Shown here: positions 1 to 8,947 of the stretch, piece after piece
Layout: every line of letters starts with the position of its first letter
Numbering within the stretch: position 1 is the stretch's first letter
Source of the DNA: Methylobacterium organophilum
GTDB lineage: Bacteria; Pseudomonadota; Alphaproteobacteria; Rhizobiales; Beijerinckiaceae
Assembly: GCF_022179465.1 (NCBI RefSeq)
Contig: NZ_BPQV01000007.1
Coordinates: 1 to 64,000 of the forward strand
Length of the DNA: 64,000 nt
Reading direction: 5' to 3'
Notes under the pieces: generated by a model
Seen by the model: the letters and a program-made list of their open reading frames with translations, nothing else
Database searches by the model: none
What the model was told of the DNA's origin: nothing
Program-made: the position numbers and the translations under genes

Positions 1-124
1 ATGCCGCAGCAACCGGTCCACTCCCGCGGCCGGCGCCGATGAACCGGGTATAGGCACACCCTCACGGCTCGTCAATCGAAATCGTGCGGGTTTTGCGGCC
101 CAGCTCGGAAGGTGCCTCCCTCTT

Positions 125-646
125 TCAGTAGCCCTTCTTCACCTTTGCTAGAGCGTGGGCCAGCCCCTCGGCAACCGTAGCGCGCTCCCCCGGCGAGGCG
201 TCGCGGGCCACGGCCACTTGCTCTCGCCGCGAGATCAAGGTGAGGCTGCGCAGACCGTAATCCTCGTCCTCGACCTTCCGGAGATTCGTCCAGAGTGGGT
301 TGAAGCGCCATTCCCGCCGTTCGCCGCGCACGCCGATCCGGGCGAGACGTACTTCGATCGGGGAGATCGCCACCTCCTCGAAGGAGCGTCCACGCCGGAA
401 GCTCGCCTTCAGGGCGACGTAGAGCGCCAGCATGTCGAGACCAAAGAACCCGGCCACCGGCCAGAAGCCCATGCGCCAACAGGCGATCGAGGTGACGAGG
501 GAGACGCCCCCGCACAGGCCCATCACGACCCGGAAGCCGTTCTGCCCCAGCGATTGATGCGGCCGGATCACCGCTGCATAGAGGGGGCGGTCTATCATAG
601 CGGGATCGAGCCCGTCCGGATGGATCTCTCGGTTGCCGCTCGCCAT
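125..646 (-). CDS. DUF2244 family integral membrane protein
   Basis: About 173 residues. Two adjacent hydrophobic segments (near residues 37-55 and 60-80) sit in the first half. The hydrophilic second half carries the DUF2244 pattern, with W and R residues around WRFNPLWTNL. The family is conserved in alphaproteobacteria next to nth but has no established function. The ATG at 646 is preferred over a TTG at 673 because the latter would run into nth. The gene is divergent from nth with only about 20 bases between the two start codons, so promoters must lie inside the opposing coding regions. Family assignment is good; the role is unknown. Confidence 0.8.
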   Translation of the reverse strand: MASGNREIHPDGLDPAMIDRPLYAAVIRPHQSLGQNGFRVVMGLCGGVSLVTSIACWRMGFWPVAGFFGLDMLALYVALKASFRRGRSFEEVAISPIEVRLARIGVRGERREWRFNPLWTNLRKVEDEDYGLRSLTLISRREQVAVARDASPGERATVAEGLAHALAKVKKGY

Positions 647-666
647 GGCGCCAATATAACGCTGCC

Positions 667-1467
667 ATGGCAACCCGGAAGTCTCCCCCCGTCAAATCTC
701 GCAAGGCTTCCCCGAGTCCGAGGGCCGGGACGCCGGATGCGCCTGTCAAAGCACGCGCCTTCCTGAAGACGCCCCTCGTCGCCAAGGTCGAGAGGGCGCC
801 GAAGGATGTGGATGCGGCGACGCTGGAGACGATCTTCGCCCGCCTGAGCGCTGCCAATCCCGAGCCCCGGGCGGAGCTGCACTATCACAATCCGTTTACC
901 CTCCTCGTCGCCGTAGTGCTTTCGGCCCAGGCGACCGACAAGGGCGTGAACCTCGCTACCAAGCCGCTCTTCGCGTTGGCCGACACACCTCAGGCGATGC
1001 TGGATCTTGGCGAGGAGCGGGTGCGCGACTTCATCCGCACCATCGGGCTGTTCAACACCAAGGCGAAGAACGTGATCGCGCTCTCGCGCATCCTGGTGGA
1101 GCGACATGGGGGAGAAGTGCCGCGGACGCTCGAGGAACTGCAGGTGCTGCCCGGGGTCGGGGTGAAGACCGCAAGCGTCGTCCTCAACGTCGCCTTCGGC
1201 GTGCCGCGGATCGCGGTGGACACCCACATCTTCCGCGTCTCGAACCGGATACCGCTGTTCATGGCCTCGACCACGGACAAGGTGCAGGCGGGACTCGAAG
1301 CAAGGGTGCCGGAGAACTTCCTGCTGCACGCGCATCACTGGCTGATCCTGCACGGGCGCTACATCTGTAAGGCGCGTCGGCCGGAATGCCCGAGCTGTCC
1401 GATCGAGGATCTGTGCCGCTACCCGTCTAAAACCACCGGGCTCGCGCCTTCGGCTGGAGCCAGTTGA
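667..1467 (+). CDS. nth: endonuclease III, DNA glycosylase/AP lyase
   Basis: Removes oxidised pyrimidines from DNA and cleaves the abasic site (base excision repair). The helix-hairpin-helix LPGVGVKTAS lies at residues 161-170 with catalytic Lys167, and the catalytic Asp185 is in VDTHIF. The C-terminal [4Fe-4S] loop has C234, C241, C244 and C250 in the canonical C-x6-C-x2-C-x5-C spacing. At 266 residues it is about 50 longer than the E. coli enzyme; the extra length is a Lys/Arg/Pro-rich N-terminal tail (1-48), as in other Rhizobiales. Some of that tail could be untranslated if an internal start is used, which would also widen the tight gap to the divergent DUF2244 gene. Confidence 0.95.
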   Translation: MATRKSPPVKSRKASPSPRAGTPDAPVKARAFLKTPLVAKVERAPKDVDAATLETIFARLSAANPEPRAELHYHNPFTLLVAVVLSAQATDKGVNLATKPLFALADTPQAMLDLGEERVRDFIRTIGLFNTKAKNVIALSRILVERHGGEVPRTLEELQVLPGVGVKTASVVLNVAFGVPRIAVDTHIFRVSNRIPLFMASTTDKVQAGLEARVPENFLLHAHHWLILHGRYICKARRPECPSCPIEDLCRYPSKTTGLAPSAGAS

Positions 1468-1712
1468 ACTTCGGCTCCCCCATCCCGACCTGACGATCAT
1501 GTCGACGCGCGCATCGCCCGCCCATGCGGCGGCAAGGCTGCCACGCCCGCCGAGAGGGGCTAACGCGTTGTGCTGACACCCCGCTTCGGGTAGTTTGACC
1601 GCCGGTCGCCGGGGTCCTTCGGGCACGACGGATCCCCGCTGCCCGACCCCGTCCGGGTCGCCCGCGCCGCGGATCCCGCTCGAACGCCAGTCCCGCAAGG
1701 AGCCACGGCCTC

Positions 1713-2507
1713 ATGGACTTCCTCAAACCACGGTACACGCCTATGAACCGCCGCCGTCGCATCTACGAGGGCAAGGCGAAGGTCCTCTATGAGGGGCCGG
1801 AGCCGGGGACGCTGATCCAGCACTTCAAGGACGACGCGACCGCGTTCAACGCCAAGAAGCACGAGGTGATCGACGGCAAGGGCGTGCTGAACAACCGGAT
1901 CTCCGAGTTCGTTTTCCAGCACCTCAACGATATCGGCGTCCCGACGCACTTCATCCGCCGGCTGAACATGCGCGAGCAGCTCATCCGTGAGGTCGAGATC
2001 ATCCCGCTCGAGGTGGTGGTGCGCAACGTGGCAGCGGGCTCGTTGGCGACACGTCTCGGCCTTGAGGAAGGCACCCAGCTACCGCGCTCGATCATCGAGT
2101 TCTACTACAAGAACGACCAGCTCAACGACCCGATGGTGTCGGAGGAGCACATCACCGCCTTCGGCTGGGCGACGCCCCAGGAGATCGACGACATCATGGC
2201 GCTTGCCATCCGGGTCAACGACTTCCTGTCGGGCCTCTTCCTCGGCGTCGGCATCCGCCTCGTGGACTTCAAGATGGAGACCGGGCGCCTCTGGGAAGGT
2301 GACCTGATGCGCATCGTGGTGGCCGACGAGATCTCTCCGGATTCCTGCCGGCTCTGGGACATCAAGAGTCAGGACAAGCTCGACAAGGACCGCTTCCGCA
2401 AGGATCTCGGCGGCCTGATCGAGGCCTATACTGAGGTCGCCAAGCGACTCGGCATCATGTCCGAGAACGAGAAGGTGCAGACCGGCGGTCCGCGCCTGGT
2501 GCAATGA
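1713..2507 (+). CDS. purC: phosphoribosylaminoimidazole-succinocarboxamide synthase
   Basis: ATP-dependent condensation of CAIR with aspartate in de novo purine synthesis. The SAICAR synthetase fold is evident from the N-terminal [15 protein letters not shown] glycine-rich loop, the RNVAAGSL segment and the [12 protein letters not shown] signature near the C-terminus. It has 264 residues. The ATG at 1713 is chosen because AAGGAG lies ten bases upstream (about 1698-1703). A second ATG at 1743 begins exactly at the family core but has no visible ribosome site. The gene converges on the glycosyltransferase ending at 2523. The other pur genes of the window (purS, purQ) lie about 11 kb away, so this copy is not in one pur operon with them. 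Confidence 0.96.
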   Translation: MDFLKPRYTPMNRRRRIYEGKAKVLYEGPEPGTLIQHFKDDATAFNAKKHEVIDGKGVLNNRISEFVFQHLNDIGVPTHFIRRLNMREQLIREVEIIPLEVVVRNVAAGSLATRLGLEEGTQLPRSIIEFYYKNDQLNDPMVSEEHITAFGWATPQEIDDIMALAIRVNDFLSGLFLGVGIRLVDFKMETGRLWEGDLMRIVVADEISPDSCRLWDIKSQDKLDKDRFRKDLGGLIEAYTEVAKRLGIMSENEKVQTGGPRLVQ

Positions 2508-2522
2508 TCTGATAGCCTCGCG

Positions 2523-4163
2523 CTAGCGTGGTGGCACAGGCGCGAGCCCGGTCCAGCCCCGCGCCAAACGAGCATGAGTCGAGAGGCCGGGATCGAAACC
2601 CGGGTGATAATGGGGGTCCTGCACGAGCAGCGGCCCCCATCGTTCTTTCAAGGCAGCGATCTCCGCCGCGTGACGGACCTCGCTGGCCGCGTCCCGGCGC
2701 CGGCTCGCGGCCTCGCGGTGATGGAGCACAGCCTCTGGCACCAGCAGGGAATGGTGGCCAGCCGCAGCGAGCCGCAGGCAGAGATCGACGTCATTGAAGT
2801 CGACGGCAAAGCGCTTTGCATCGAAGCCGCCGACCGCATGGAATTTCTTGGCCTCCACCACGAGGCAGGCGGCAGTGACGGCCGAGACAGCGTGGGTCAC
2901 CTGCAGCGCGCCCAGATAGCCCGCCGTATCTCCGGGAAAGTGGCGATAGGCGTGGGTCACCAGGCCGCCCGTGCCGAGCACGATGCCGCCATGTTGCATG
3001 CGGCCCTCCCGGTCGAGCAACTTCGCGCCGACCGCGCCGATCTCCGGGCGCAGGGCTTCGCGAACCATGAGAGCGAGCCAATCGGGCGCGAAGGCCTCGA
3101 CGTCGTTGTTCACGAAGGCGAGCACGCTGCCGCTGGCTTGCAAGGCGGCCCGGTTGTTCATGCCCGCGAAGTCGAAGGGGCCGGGACAAGCAAGGATGCG
3201 CGCTGCGCCCTCCGATTCGAGGGCACGGAAATAAGCAAGCGTCTCCGGTGCCTGACTGCCATTGTCGCAGATCAGGATTTCCTTGTCCGGCCAGTCGGTG
3301 CAGCCGCGCAAGCTGTCGAGGCAAGTCCGGAGCAGGTCGAGCCGATCGCGGGTCGGCACGATCAAGCTGACCCGAGGCGGCGGCTCGGGCAGTGGATGCA
3401 AGATGCGGATGGTGCCGTTGCGACCGAGGGTGGCGCTGCTCCCCTCCCCTGCTTCGGCGAGATTGCGGCGGACGGCGCTCAGACGGGCCTGCCGTGGGCC
3501 CTCCTCCCCTCCCCGAGCGGGCCGCCAATGCGAGAGGAAACGCGGCAAGTGGCGGATGGCGTGCGCGCCGTACAAGCACTCGAGACGCAGGAGCAGATCG
3601 AGGGGCTCGGCGCCGAGAACGAGCTCCGCTTCCACGCCTTCAAGGCTCGCACGTCGCAGCGCGAGGACCGGACCGACATAGTCGAGCTGGCGCAGATAGA
3701 TCGGGTCGAAGGCAGGGCGCAGGATCGGGATAATGGGCTCCCCCTCCTTCTCCTGGAATAGCGCATCGCCGTAGAGGGCATGGAGACCGGGATCGGCAGC
3801 GAATACGGCAGCGATGGCCTCCGCCGCACCAGACATCGGCCGATGGCCGGGCGCGGTGAGCAGGATCAGCGGCGCATCCCCCCCCACCGATAAATTGCGT
3901 GGCTCTAGGCAGGCGATGCCTAGGCGAGCCAAGGCATCCTGGGATTCCTCTGGAGGCAGGGGGCCGAGATAAGTGAGACGATGGTCGAGGCCGACGAGGG
4001 CGGCGAGTGCTTGACGCGCCCGGAGCCGCTTGCCGGAAAGCCACCAGCCGGCGATCCGGGCTGTCTGGCGGGGATGATGCAGAAGCCCTCTCCAAGCCTT
4101 CAGCCGCTTCGGCCGTCGACGTAGGAAGGCGAGAGCATCGAGCGCTGCATCATCCGAGCTCAT
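2523..4163 (-). CDS. glycosyltransferase family 2 (WbbL/COG1216-like)
   Basis: About 546 residues. The C-terminal two-thirds is a GT2 catalytic domain starting at VSLIVPTRDR, with nucleotide-sugar contacts CDNGS, the metal-binding-type motif FVNNDVE, and the acceptor-region signature DFNDVDLCLRLAAAG typical of rhamnosyltransferase-like COG1216 proteins. The N-terminal part (about 1-260) is a degenerate domain. The ATG at 4163 overlaps the stop of the upstream glycosyltransferase (ATGA), so the two are translationally coupled. It is a paralogue of that upstream gene: the FAVDFNDVD block and the VSAVTAACL block are nearly identical in both. Likely a surface polysaccharide or glycan transferase; donor and acceptor cannot be read from sequence. 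Confidence 0.9.
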   Translation of the reverse strand: MSSDDAALDALAFLRRRPKRLKAWRGLLHHPRQTARIAGWWLSGKRLRARQALAALVGLDHRLTYLGPLPPEESQDALARLGIACLEPRNLSVGGDAPLILLTAPGHRPMSGAAEAIAAVFAADPGLHALYGDALFQEKEGEPIIPILRPAFDPIYLRQLDYVGPVLALRRASLEGVEAELVLGAEPLDLLLRLECLYGAHAIRHLPRFLSHWRPARGGEEGPRQARLSAVRRNLAEAGEGSSATLGRNGTIRILHPLPEPPPRVSLIVPTRDRLDLLRTCLDSLRGCTDWPDKEILICDNGSQAPETLAYFRALESEGAARILACPGPFDFAGMNNRAALQASGSVLAFVNNDVEAFAPDWLALMVREALRPEIGAVGAKLLDREGRMQHGGIVLGTGGLVTHAYRHFPGDTAGYLGALQVTHAVSAVTAACLVVEAKKFHAVGGFDAKRFAVDFNDVDLCLRLAAAGHHSLLVPEAVLHHREAASRRRDAASEVRHAAEIAALKERWGPLLVQDPHYHPGFDPGLSTHARLARGWTGLAPVPPR

Positions 4164-6136
4164 TCGAGCGCTTCGCCGAAGGTCGTGAGCGAGAGGGCGG
4201 GGTGATAGAACGGATCGTGCCGGATCGTGTCTCGCCAGCGCGCGGCGAAGGTCGCGGCCTCGCGCTCGAAGCGCATCCGAGCCTCGCCCTTCGGTGAACC
4301 CCGGCTCACCGATTCGAGATGGGCGAGGACAGCATGCGGCGTCCAAACCGTCTTCCAGCCTGCCGCAGCGAGACGCAGGCAGAAATCCACGTCATTGAAG
4401 TCTACGGCAAAAGAGTCTCCGTCGAAGCCGCCGATAGCCATGTACTTTCTCGCCGAGACCGCCAGGCAGGCCGCGGTGACGGCGGAGACCTCGTGCGCCA
4501 CCAGCAGGCGTCCGAGATGGCCGGGTAAATCGCCGGGCCGGCGGCGCAGGAGGTGCCCCGCCTCGCCGCCGAGGCCGACCACCACGCCCGCATGCTGGAT
4601 GCGGCCATCCCCGTAAAAGAGCATCGCGCCCACGGCGCCGACATCCGGCCGGCACGCCTGCCGCACCATCTCCGTGAGCCAGCCCGGCGAGAGCACGACC
4701 ACGTCGTTGTTGAGCAGCAGCAGGATCTCACCCCGCGCGACCCCAGCACCCCGATTCACCATGGCCGAGAAGTTGAAGGGCTGCGGATAAGCCTCGATCC
4801 GCACCCGCGGATCGGCCCGCAGCCCTTCGTAAAGCCGCAGCACCGCGGGATCGGTCGAATCGTTGTCGACGACGATCAGCTCGATCGCCGGATAGTTGGT
4901 TTCCTTCAAAACGCCTTCGATGGCCTTACCGATCAACTCGGGCCGATCCTTCGAGGGAATGATGACGCTGACCAGAGGCGCTGGATCGGGCAGCGGCCAT
5001 TGCAGATCGAGCTCGTTCCCGACGATGCGCGGGAGGACGGCCGAGCCCTGCGCGGCGAGCGCCGCTTCGAGGTATCGGGCGCGCTCCGCGGCAGACGAGC
5101 GGGGCCGCTCGGGGCCTTGGCGGAGCAAGCGTGGCAGATGCACCCCGGTTTTCGCCGTGCAGCAAGCGGCAAACGCGAAGCGCTCGGAGAAACTGGCGAA
5201 GGCTCCGGCCGGCGCGTCGCCGATGCGGGCGAGCAGAGCAGCCGAAACCAGCATCGGCTCGCCAGTATAGGCGGTGGCGCGCGCGAGATCCGGCGACCAA
5301 TCCGGTTTCAGCCGGGGCACGCCCCCCACCTCCTCGTCGGCATAGGCCAGCGCCAAGTCCGGCGGCAAAGCCGCAGCTAGTCTTGCGAGGGCATCCGGCG
5401 TCAGGCAGGCACCGGGCAGGAGCAAGCCGGCAGCCTCGCCCTTCGGAAATGCCTCCGCGAGCGGGATTGTATCGTCCCACGGCGCGTGGGCGATGCGGGG
5501 ATCTCCAGAGTGCAACGGAACCTTACCCGCCGACGCGGCCCACAGGATGCGCAGCGACCAATCGCCATGGTCCTGGGCGAGGAGGCTCGCCACCGTCCGC
5601 CCGAGCAAAGCCTCCTGCCCAGGCAGCACGGGCAGGACGAGGCCGACACGGGTGGGGGGGGTTGGGGGGGGGAGGGCCCGGAGCCGCTCCCGCTTCCAGG
5701 CGGACCAACGGTGGAGCGGGGTTACGGCGCAGGCGCCTCGGAGGCTGTCTCTGAAGCGGCGCTCGTTGCCCTTGAGGCGATACCACAGGGCCGAGGCGGC
5801 CCGGTCAGGTCGGCGCAGCAGCGCCTGGACCAGCACGCCGCCATGGCCGCGCAGCCCGACCCTCTCGATCACGAGATCCGGATCGGCGCAGAGCTCGATC
5901 TCCTCGAGGTCGGGGGGCAGGTAGCCGAGCCAATGCGCGGCGCCCAGCACGACGCCCGGCAGCACCATATCCTGCGTGGCGCCGCCCGCACGGTGCAGGC
6001 GCAGCAGCGGCCGGGCGGGGGCGGTCTCGCTCCCGCCGCGATAGGTCAGCACGAGCCAGCGGTCGCGGAACGCCGCCTCGATGACGAGGCGACGGTCGAA
6101 CGGCGCGTTCGCGGACGGCTCGAGACGAAACGGCAC
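4160..6136 (-). CDS. glycosyltransferase family 2, tandem-domain
   Basis: About 658 residues from the GTG at 6136. A longer reading from a GTG at 6316 would overlap the upstream secreted-protein gene by about 100 bases and is less likely. An N-terminal region of about 150 residues has no clear motif. Then come a proline-rich linker, a degenerate GT2-like domain beginning RVGLVLPVLPG, and a full GT2 domain beginning PLVSVIIPSKDRPEL with VVDNDS, LLLNNDVVV and DFNDVDFCLRLAAAG. It is coupled by an ATGA overlap to the downstream paralogue. The proline linker is encoded by two long cytosine runs on the coding strand, a possible slippage site. Predicted surface-glycan transferase of unknown specificity. 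Confidence 0.85.
   Translation of the reverse strand: MPFRLEPSANAPFDRRLVIEAAFRDRWLVLTYRGGSETAPARPLLRLHRAGGATQDMVLPGVVLGAAHWLGYLPPDLEEIELCADPDLVIERVGLRGHGGVLVQALLRRPDRAASALWYRLKGNERRFRDSLRGACAVTPLHRWSAWKRERLRALPPPTPPTRVGLVLPVLPGQEALLGRTVASLLAQDHGDWSLRILWAASAGKVPLHSGDPRIAHAPWDDTIPLAEAFPKGEAAGLLLPGACLTPDALARLAAALPPDLALAYADEEVGGVPRLKPDWSPDLARATAYTGEPMLVSAALLARIGDAPAGAFASFSERFAFAACCTAKTGVHLPRLLRQGPERPRSSAAERARYLEAALAAQGSAVLPRIVGNELDLQWPLPDPAPLVSVIIPSKDRPELIGKAIEGVLKETNYPAIELIVVDNDSTDPAVLRLYEGLRADPRVRIEAYPQPFNFSAMVNRGAGVARGEILLLLNNDVVVLSPGWLTEMVRQACRPDVGAVGAMLFYGDGRIQHAGVVVGLGGEAGHLLRRRPGDLPGHLGRLLVAHEVSAVTAACLAVSARKYMAIGGFDGDSFAVDFNDVDFCLRLAAAGWKTVWTPHAVLAHLESVSRGSPKGEARMRFEREAATFAARWRDTIRHDPFYHPALSLTTFGEALE
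5654..5672. repeat. paired homopolymer runs (G8-TT-G9)
   Basis: Eight consecutive G (5654-5661), TT, then nine consecutive G (5664-5672) inside the tandem-domain glycosyltransferase gene. On the coding strand these are C9 and C8 and encode a PPPTPP linker around residue 155-161. A one-base slip in either run would frameshift the protein before both GT2-like domains. The runs are visible directly; phase variation is inferred. Confidence 0.9.
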
Positions 6137-6215
6137 CGCCCGGCCGCCCCAGCGCGGCCCCCTGGCATCGGACGGCGTCAGGGCGCGACCCTCGCTGCGC
6201 GCGACGACCGGCCCG

Positions 6216-6872
6216 TCACTGCGGAGAAGATTCCGAGGCGCCGTCGGCCGCCGCGCTCGGCGCCGGTGCGTCCGTGGCGGGCTTCCGGGCCTTGCTGGTG
6301 CGCTTGTGCTTCTCACGGGCCGGGGCTCCCGAGAGGGAGACGACGATGTCGTAGCCGATCGCGGCCTCGGCCGGCACGGTGAAGCCGTCCTCGACCACGG
6401 CCTCGCTGCCCTGGGCGGCGCCGGCGGGAATCGTCACGCCGACCCGGCGGCTGCGGCTCGACAGCACCTTCTCATTGTATTTCAGGGTGATCGTCAGCGG
6501 CGCCTCGAAGCGGCCGGGGGCGCCGGCGGGTCCGAGCAGCGCGCGAATCTGCACGCCGACCTTCACGCGCACCGAGCCGTCCGGTCCCGGGGCGCATTCG
6601 CGGCTCAACTGGCCGAAGCCGATCTGGTGGCGCAGGCTCATGCTGTCGGCGCCGCCGCTGCGCAGCACCGCCGCGCCATCGGCCACCTCCACCGCAGGGC
6701 AATAGACGTCCGAGGGATCCTGGGCCTGGGGGCCGGCGAGGGTCGGCGCGCCGTTGCCGCCGCCCTCGAACAGGTTCTTGAAGAAATTGCCCGATTGCGC
6801 CGCTGCGTTCCCCGCCCCGAGCGGCCCCGCGGCCACCACCAGAGCCATCGCGATTCCCAGAGCCCGGCGCAT
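6216..6872 (-). CDS. secreted protein of unknown function
   Basis: About 218 residues. The ATG at 6872 is chosen because GGGAG sits six bases upstream and the resulting N-terminus (MRRALGIAMALVVAAG...) is a clean Sec signal peptide ending near AAAQ. Two in-frame starts further upstream (6890, 6896) only add charged residues. The mature part has two cysteines (C58, C93) that could form a disulfide, a beta-rich middle (IRALLGP, LTITLKYNEKVL), and a low-complexity Ala/Lys/Ser tail. No family is recognised. It lies 37 bases downstream of the IalB-like gene on the same strand, so the two probably form a short operon of exported proteins. Confidence 0.75.
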   Translation of the reverse strand: MRRALGIAMALVVAAGPLGAGNAAAQSGNFFKNLFEGGGNGAPTLAGPQAQDPSDVYCPAVEVADGAAVLRSGGADSMSLRHQIGFGQLSRECAPGPDGSVRVKVGVQIRALLGPAGAPGRFEAPLTITLKYNEKVLSSRSRRVGVTIPAGAAQGSEAVVEDGFTVPAEAAIGYDIVVSLSGAPAREKHKRTSKARKPATDAPAPSAAADGASESSPQ

Positions 6873-6909
6873 CGTCCGCTCCCGTTCCATCCTCACAGGC
6901 CGTACGCGA

Positions 6910-7449
6910 TCACTTCAGCGAGTCGAACCCGGCCGCGAAGCCCTTCATCGACAGGGGAATGCCGACGCCTTCCTCGGGCGTCTGGAAGATGATGAAGGTT
7001 GCCTGGGTGCCGTTCTTGAACGAGCGCAGCAGGCCCTCGTCCATCACCACCTCGGCGACGCAGCCGGTGGTCAGGCAGCGCACGAAGCCCGCCCGGCCGA
7101 TGTCGTTCTGGTCGATCTTCAGGCCGAGGCCCGAGGGCAGCAGCACGCCCAGCGGCGCCACCACGCGCAACAGATAGTTGCGGTTGTCCGCCGTCTTCAG
7201 CACGATGACCACCAGGGTGAGGTTCGGCCGGTCCTCGGCGGCGACGTATTGCACGAGGGCGCATTGCTCCGCCTTGGCGCCGGCCGGCGTTTCGCAGCGC
7301 AGCTGCCAATCATCGAAGGTCTTGCGCACGCTGCCCTGCGCCTGAGCGGCGGAACCGGTGAGCGCCAGCCCCACGGATCCCAGGGCGAGCCCGAAAAGCC
7401 CCCACGATGCGCGGCGAAACGCCTGCCGCAGCCCCGCTTTTCGACTCAC
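6910..7449 (-). CDS. invasion-associated locus B (IalB) family protein
   Basis: About 179 residues from a GTG at 7449, which has GGGAG eight bases upstream; the longest frame would begin about 100 bases earlier without a ribosome site. A signal peptide runs to about residue 37 (AAQA|QG). The mature domain starts with the family hallmark FDDWQLRCET and carries two cysteine pairs (RCET...EQC and RCLTTGC). IalB proteins are periplasmic or secreted; one is a virulence factor in Bartonella, but the family is widespread in free-living Rhizobiales where its role is unclear. Same strand as the downstream secreted protein. Confidence 0.88.
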   Translation of the reverse strand: MSRKAGLRQAFRRASWGLFGLALGSVGLALTGSAAQAQGSVRKTFDDWQLRCETPAGAKAEQCALVQYVAAEDRPNLTLVVIVLKTADNRNYLLRVVAPLGVLLPSGLGLKIDQNDIGRAGFVRCLTTGCVAEVVMDEGLLRSFKNGTQATFIIFQTPEEGVGIPLSMKGFAAGFDSLK

Positions 7450-7625
7450 GCGCCGTTCTCCCGCATCCCGGCCAACCGGCCTTTCGCACCGCCCGAATGG
7501 CCGGCGTTCGGACCATGCGTATGCCCGGGTGTCAAGCAATCGCGGCATGGATGTGTCGGTCAGGCTTCCTCTCGCGCCAAGCTGGCCCTAATTTGCAGCA
7601 CAACCGCTCCGTGGGATTCCTCTCC

Positions 7626-8036
7626 ATGTTCCGCAGCCCCGTGCTCGCCGCTGCCGTCCTTGCCTTCGGCACAAGCCAGGCCTTCGCCATCGCCCTTCCC
7701 GTGGAGGAGTACCAGTATCTGCCTCCGGAAGAGACCACGACCTATGTGGAGCGCTCCCTGAACCATCAGGCGCCGCTGATCATCGAGCATCCCCCCGTCG
7801 CCCAGAATCCCTATGGACGCCGGCGCGGCAGCGCGGCGGCCATCGCCGGCTTTTGCCAGGAGGGCGGTTTCGTGCGCCGTCGCGACACCAGCTCGGGCCA
7901 GTTCGTGATCGTGCGCCAGCGCGAGATCTGCGACAACGTCGCCCCCCGGACCATGAGACCCGGCGCGGTCGATCCCCGCCCGGTCTGGCCGGCACAGGAC
8001 GCGGTCCGCACCCGGGTGCTGCGCACCAAGGGCTGA
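7626..8036 (+). CDS. small secreted protein of unknown function
   Basis: 136 residues starting at the ATG at 7626, giving a signal peptide (MFRSPVLAAAVLAFGTSQAFA, cleavage near residue 22). The mature protein is Pro/Glu-rich at first (EEYQYLPPEETTTYVE), then basic (YGRRRGS), and holds two cysteines (C77, C102) 25 residues apart, likely a periplasmic disulfide. No known family is recognised. It is divergent from the IalB-like gene and converges on the YgjP-type peptidase gene 75 bases away. Confidence 0.7.
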   Translation: MFRSPVLAAAVLAFGTSQAFAIALPVEEYQYLPPEETTTYVERSLNHQAPLIIEHPPVAQNPYGRRRGSAAAIAGFCQEGGFVRRRDTSSGQFVIVRQREICDNVAPRTMRPGAVDPRPVWPAQDAVRTRVLRTKG

Positions 8037-8110
8037 GCCCCCCCGCGCCGACCGGAGAGGAGGTCAGGGGTGACGCTGGCCGGAGCCGATCCGATCGAGC
8101 CGCCCCGGCC

Positions 8111-8848
8111 TCACCCGTAGCGGTGCAGCTCCGCGCCATGGCGCTTCAGCCAGGCCTCTGCCTCGTCGACATCGGGGCAGAGGGCGTTGGTGAGGGCCCA
8201 GAAGCGCGGGGAATGGTTCATCTCGCGCAGGTGGGCCATCTCGTGCGCGACGAGGTAGTCGAGCACCACCGGTGGCGCCATGATCAGCCGCCAGGAGAAG
8301 TTGAGCTCGCCCCGGGCCGTGCAGGAGCCCCAGCGGCTGCGCGTGTCCCGCAGGGTGACGCGCTTGGGCCGCTCGCCAAGGCGGTCGGCGTATTTTGCCA
8401 CGGCCGCCAGCAGATCCTTGCGCGCCTCCCGCTGCAGGAAGTCGCGAACCCGGCGCGCCAGATGCGGCGCCTCGCAGGCCACCGCCAGCACCGGCTCGCC
8501 GCCTTCACCCAGGGCGGGGCGCGTCAGACCGCGCCCCGCGGCGACGTGCAGGATTCGATGGGGGACGCCGCGAAGCGGCACCACGGCCTCCGCCTCGAAC
8601 GGCACCCGGCTCGGGACCTTGGCGAGGCGCGTGGCGATCCATCCGCCATGACTTGCCGCGAATTTCTGCGCCGTGGCGATCGAGGTCCGCAACGGCAGAG
8701 TGAGGATAGCCTCGCCCGTCGCATTGGAAACACGCAGGGTCAGGCGCCGGGCCGTCGGCCGCCGACGCAACGCGACGCGCAGAATCTCCCCCTCATGCCG
8801 GACCTCCAGATGCTCGGGATCCGGCCGACGCAGCAGCGCGAGTCTCAT
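8111..8848 (-). CDS. YgjP-type (M48-like) metallopeptidase
   Basis: 245 residues of the YgjP/DUF45 metal-dependent hydrolase family. The zinc motif HEMAH is at residues 202-206 with a further His212 (MNHSPRFW), and the invariant WGSC is at 173-176. The N-terminal half is the family's beta-rich region (RRLTLRVSNATGEAILTLP). No signal peptide, so cytoplasmic. The biological substrate of this family is not settled. It stands alone between a convergent small secreted-protein gene and phaZ, which ends 99 bases upstream on the same strand. Confidence 0.9.
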   Translation of the reverse strand: MRLALLRRPDPEHLEVRHEGEILRVALRRRPTARRLTLRVSNATGEAILTLPLRTSIATAQKFAASHGGWIATRLAKVPSRVPFEAEAVVPLRGVPHRILHVAAGRGLTRPALGEGGEPVLAVACEAPHLARRVRDFLQREARKDLLAAVAKYADRLGERPKRVTLRDTRSRWGSCTARGELNFSWRLIMAPPVVLDYLVAHEMAHLREMNHSPRFWALTNALCPDVDEAEAWLKRHGAELHRYG

Positions 8849-8947
8849 GGGCCTAAGCTTAGTCTTCGTGTGCGGAGACGGCCAGTCTTCCGGGATGTCG
8901 ACCCAGCCCGCGACGGGTCCTTTCGGCAGGACCGCGACCGTCAGGCA

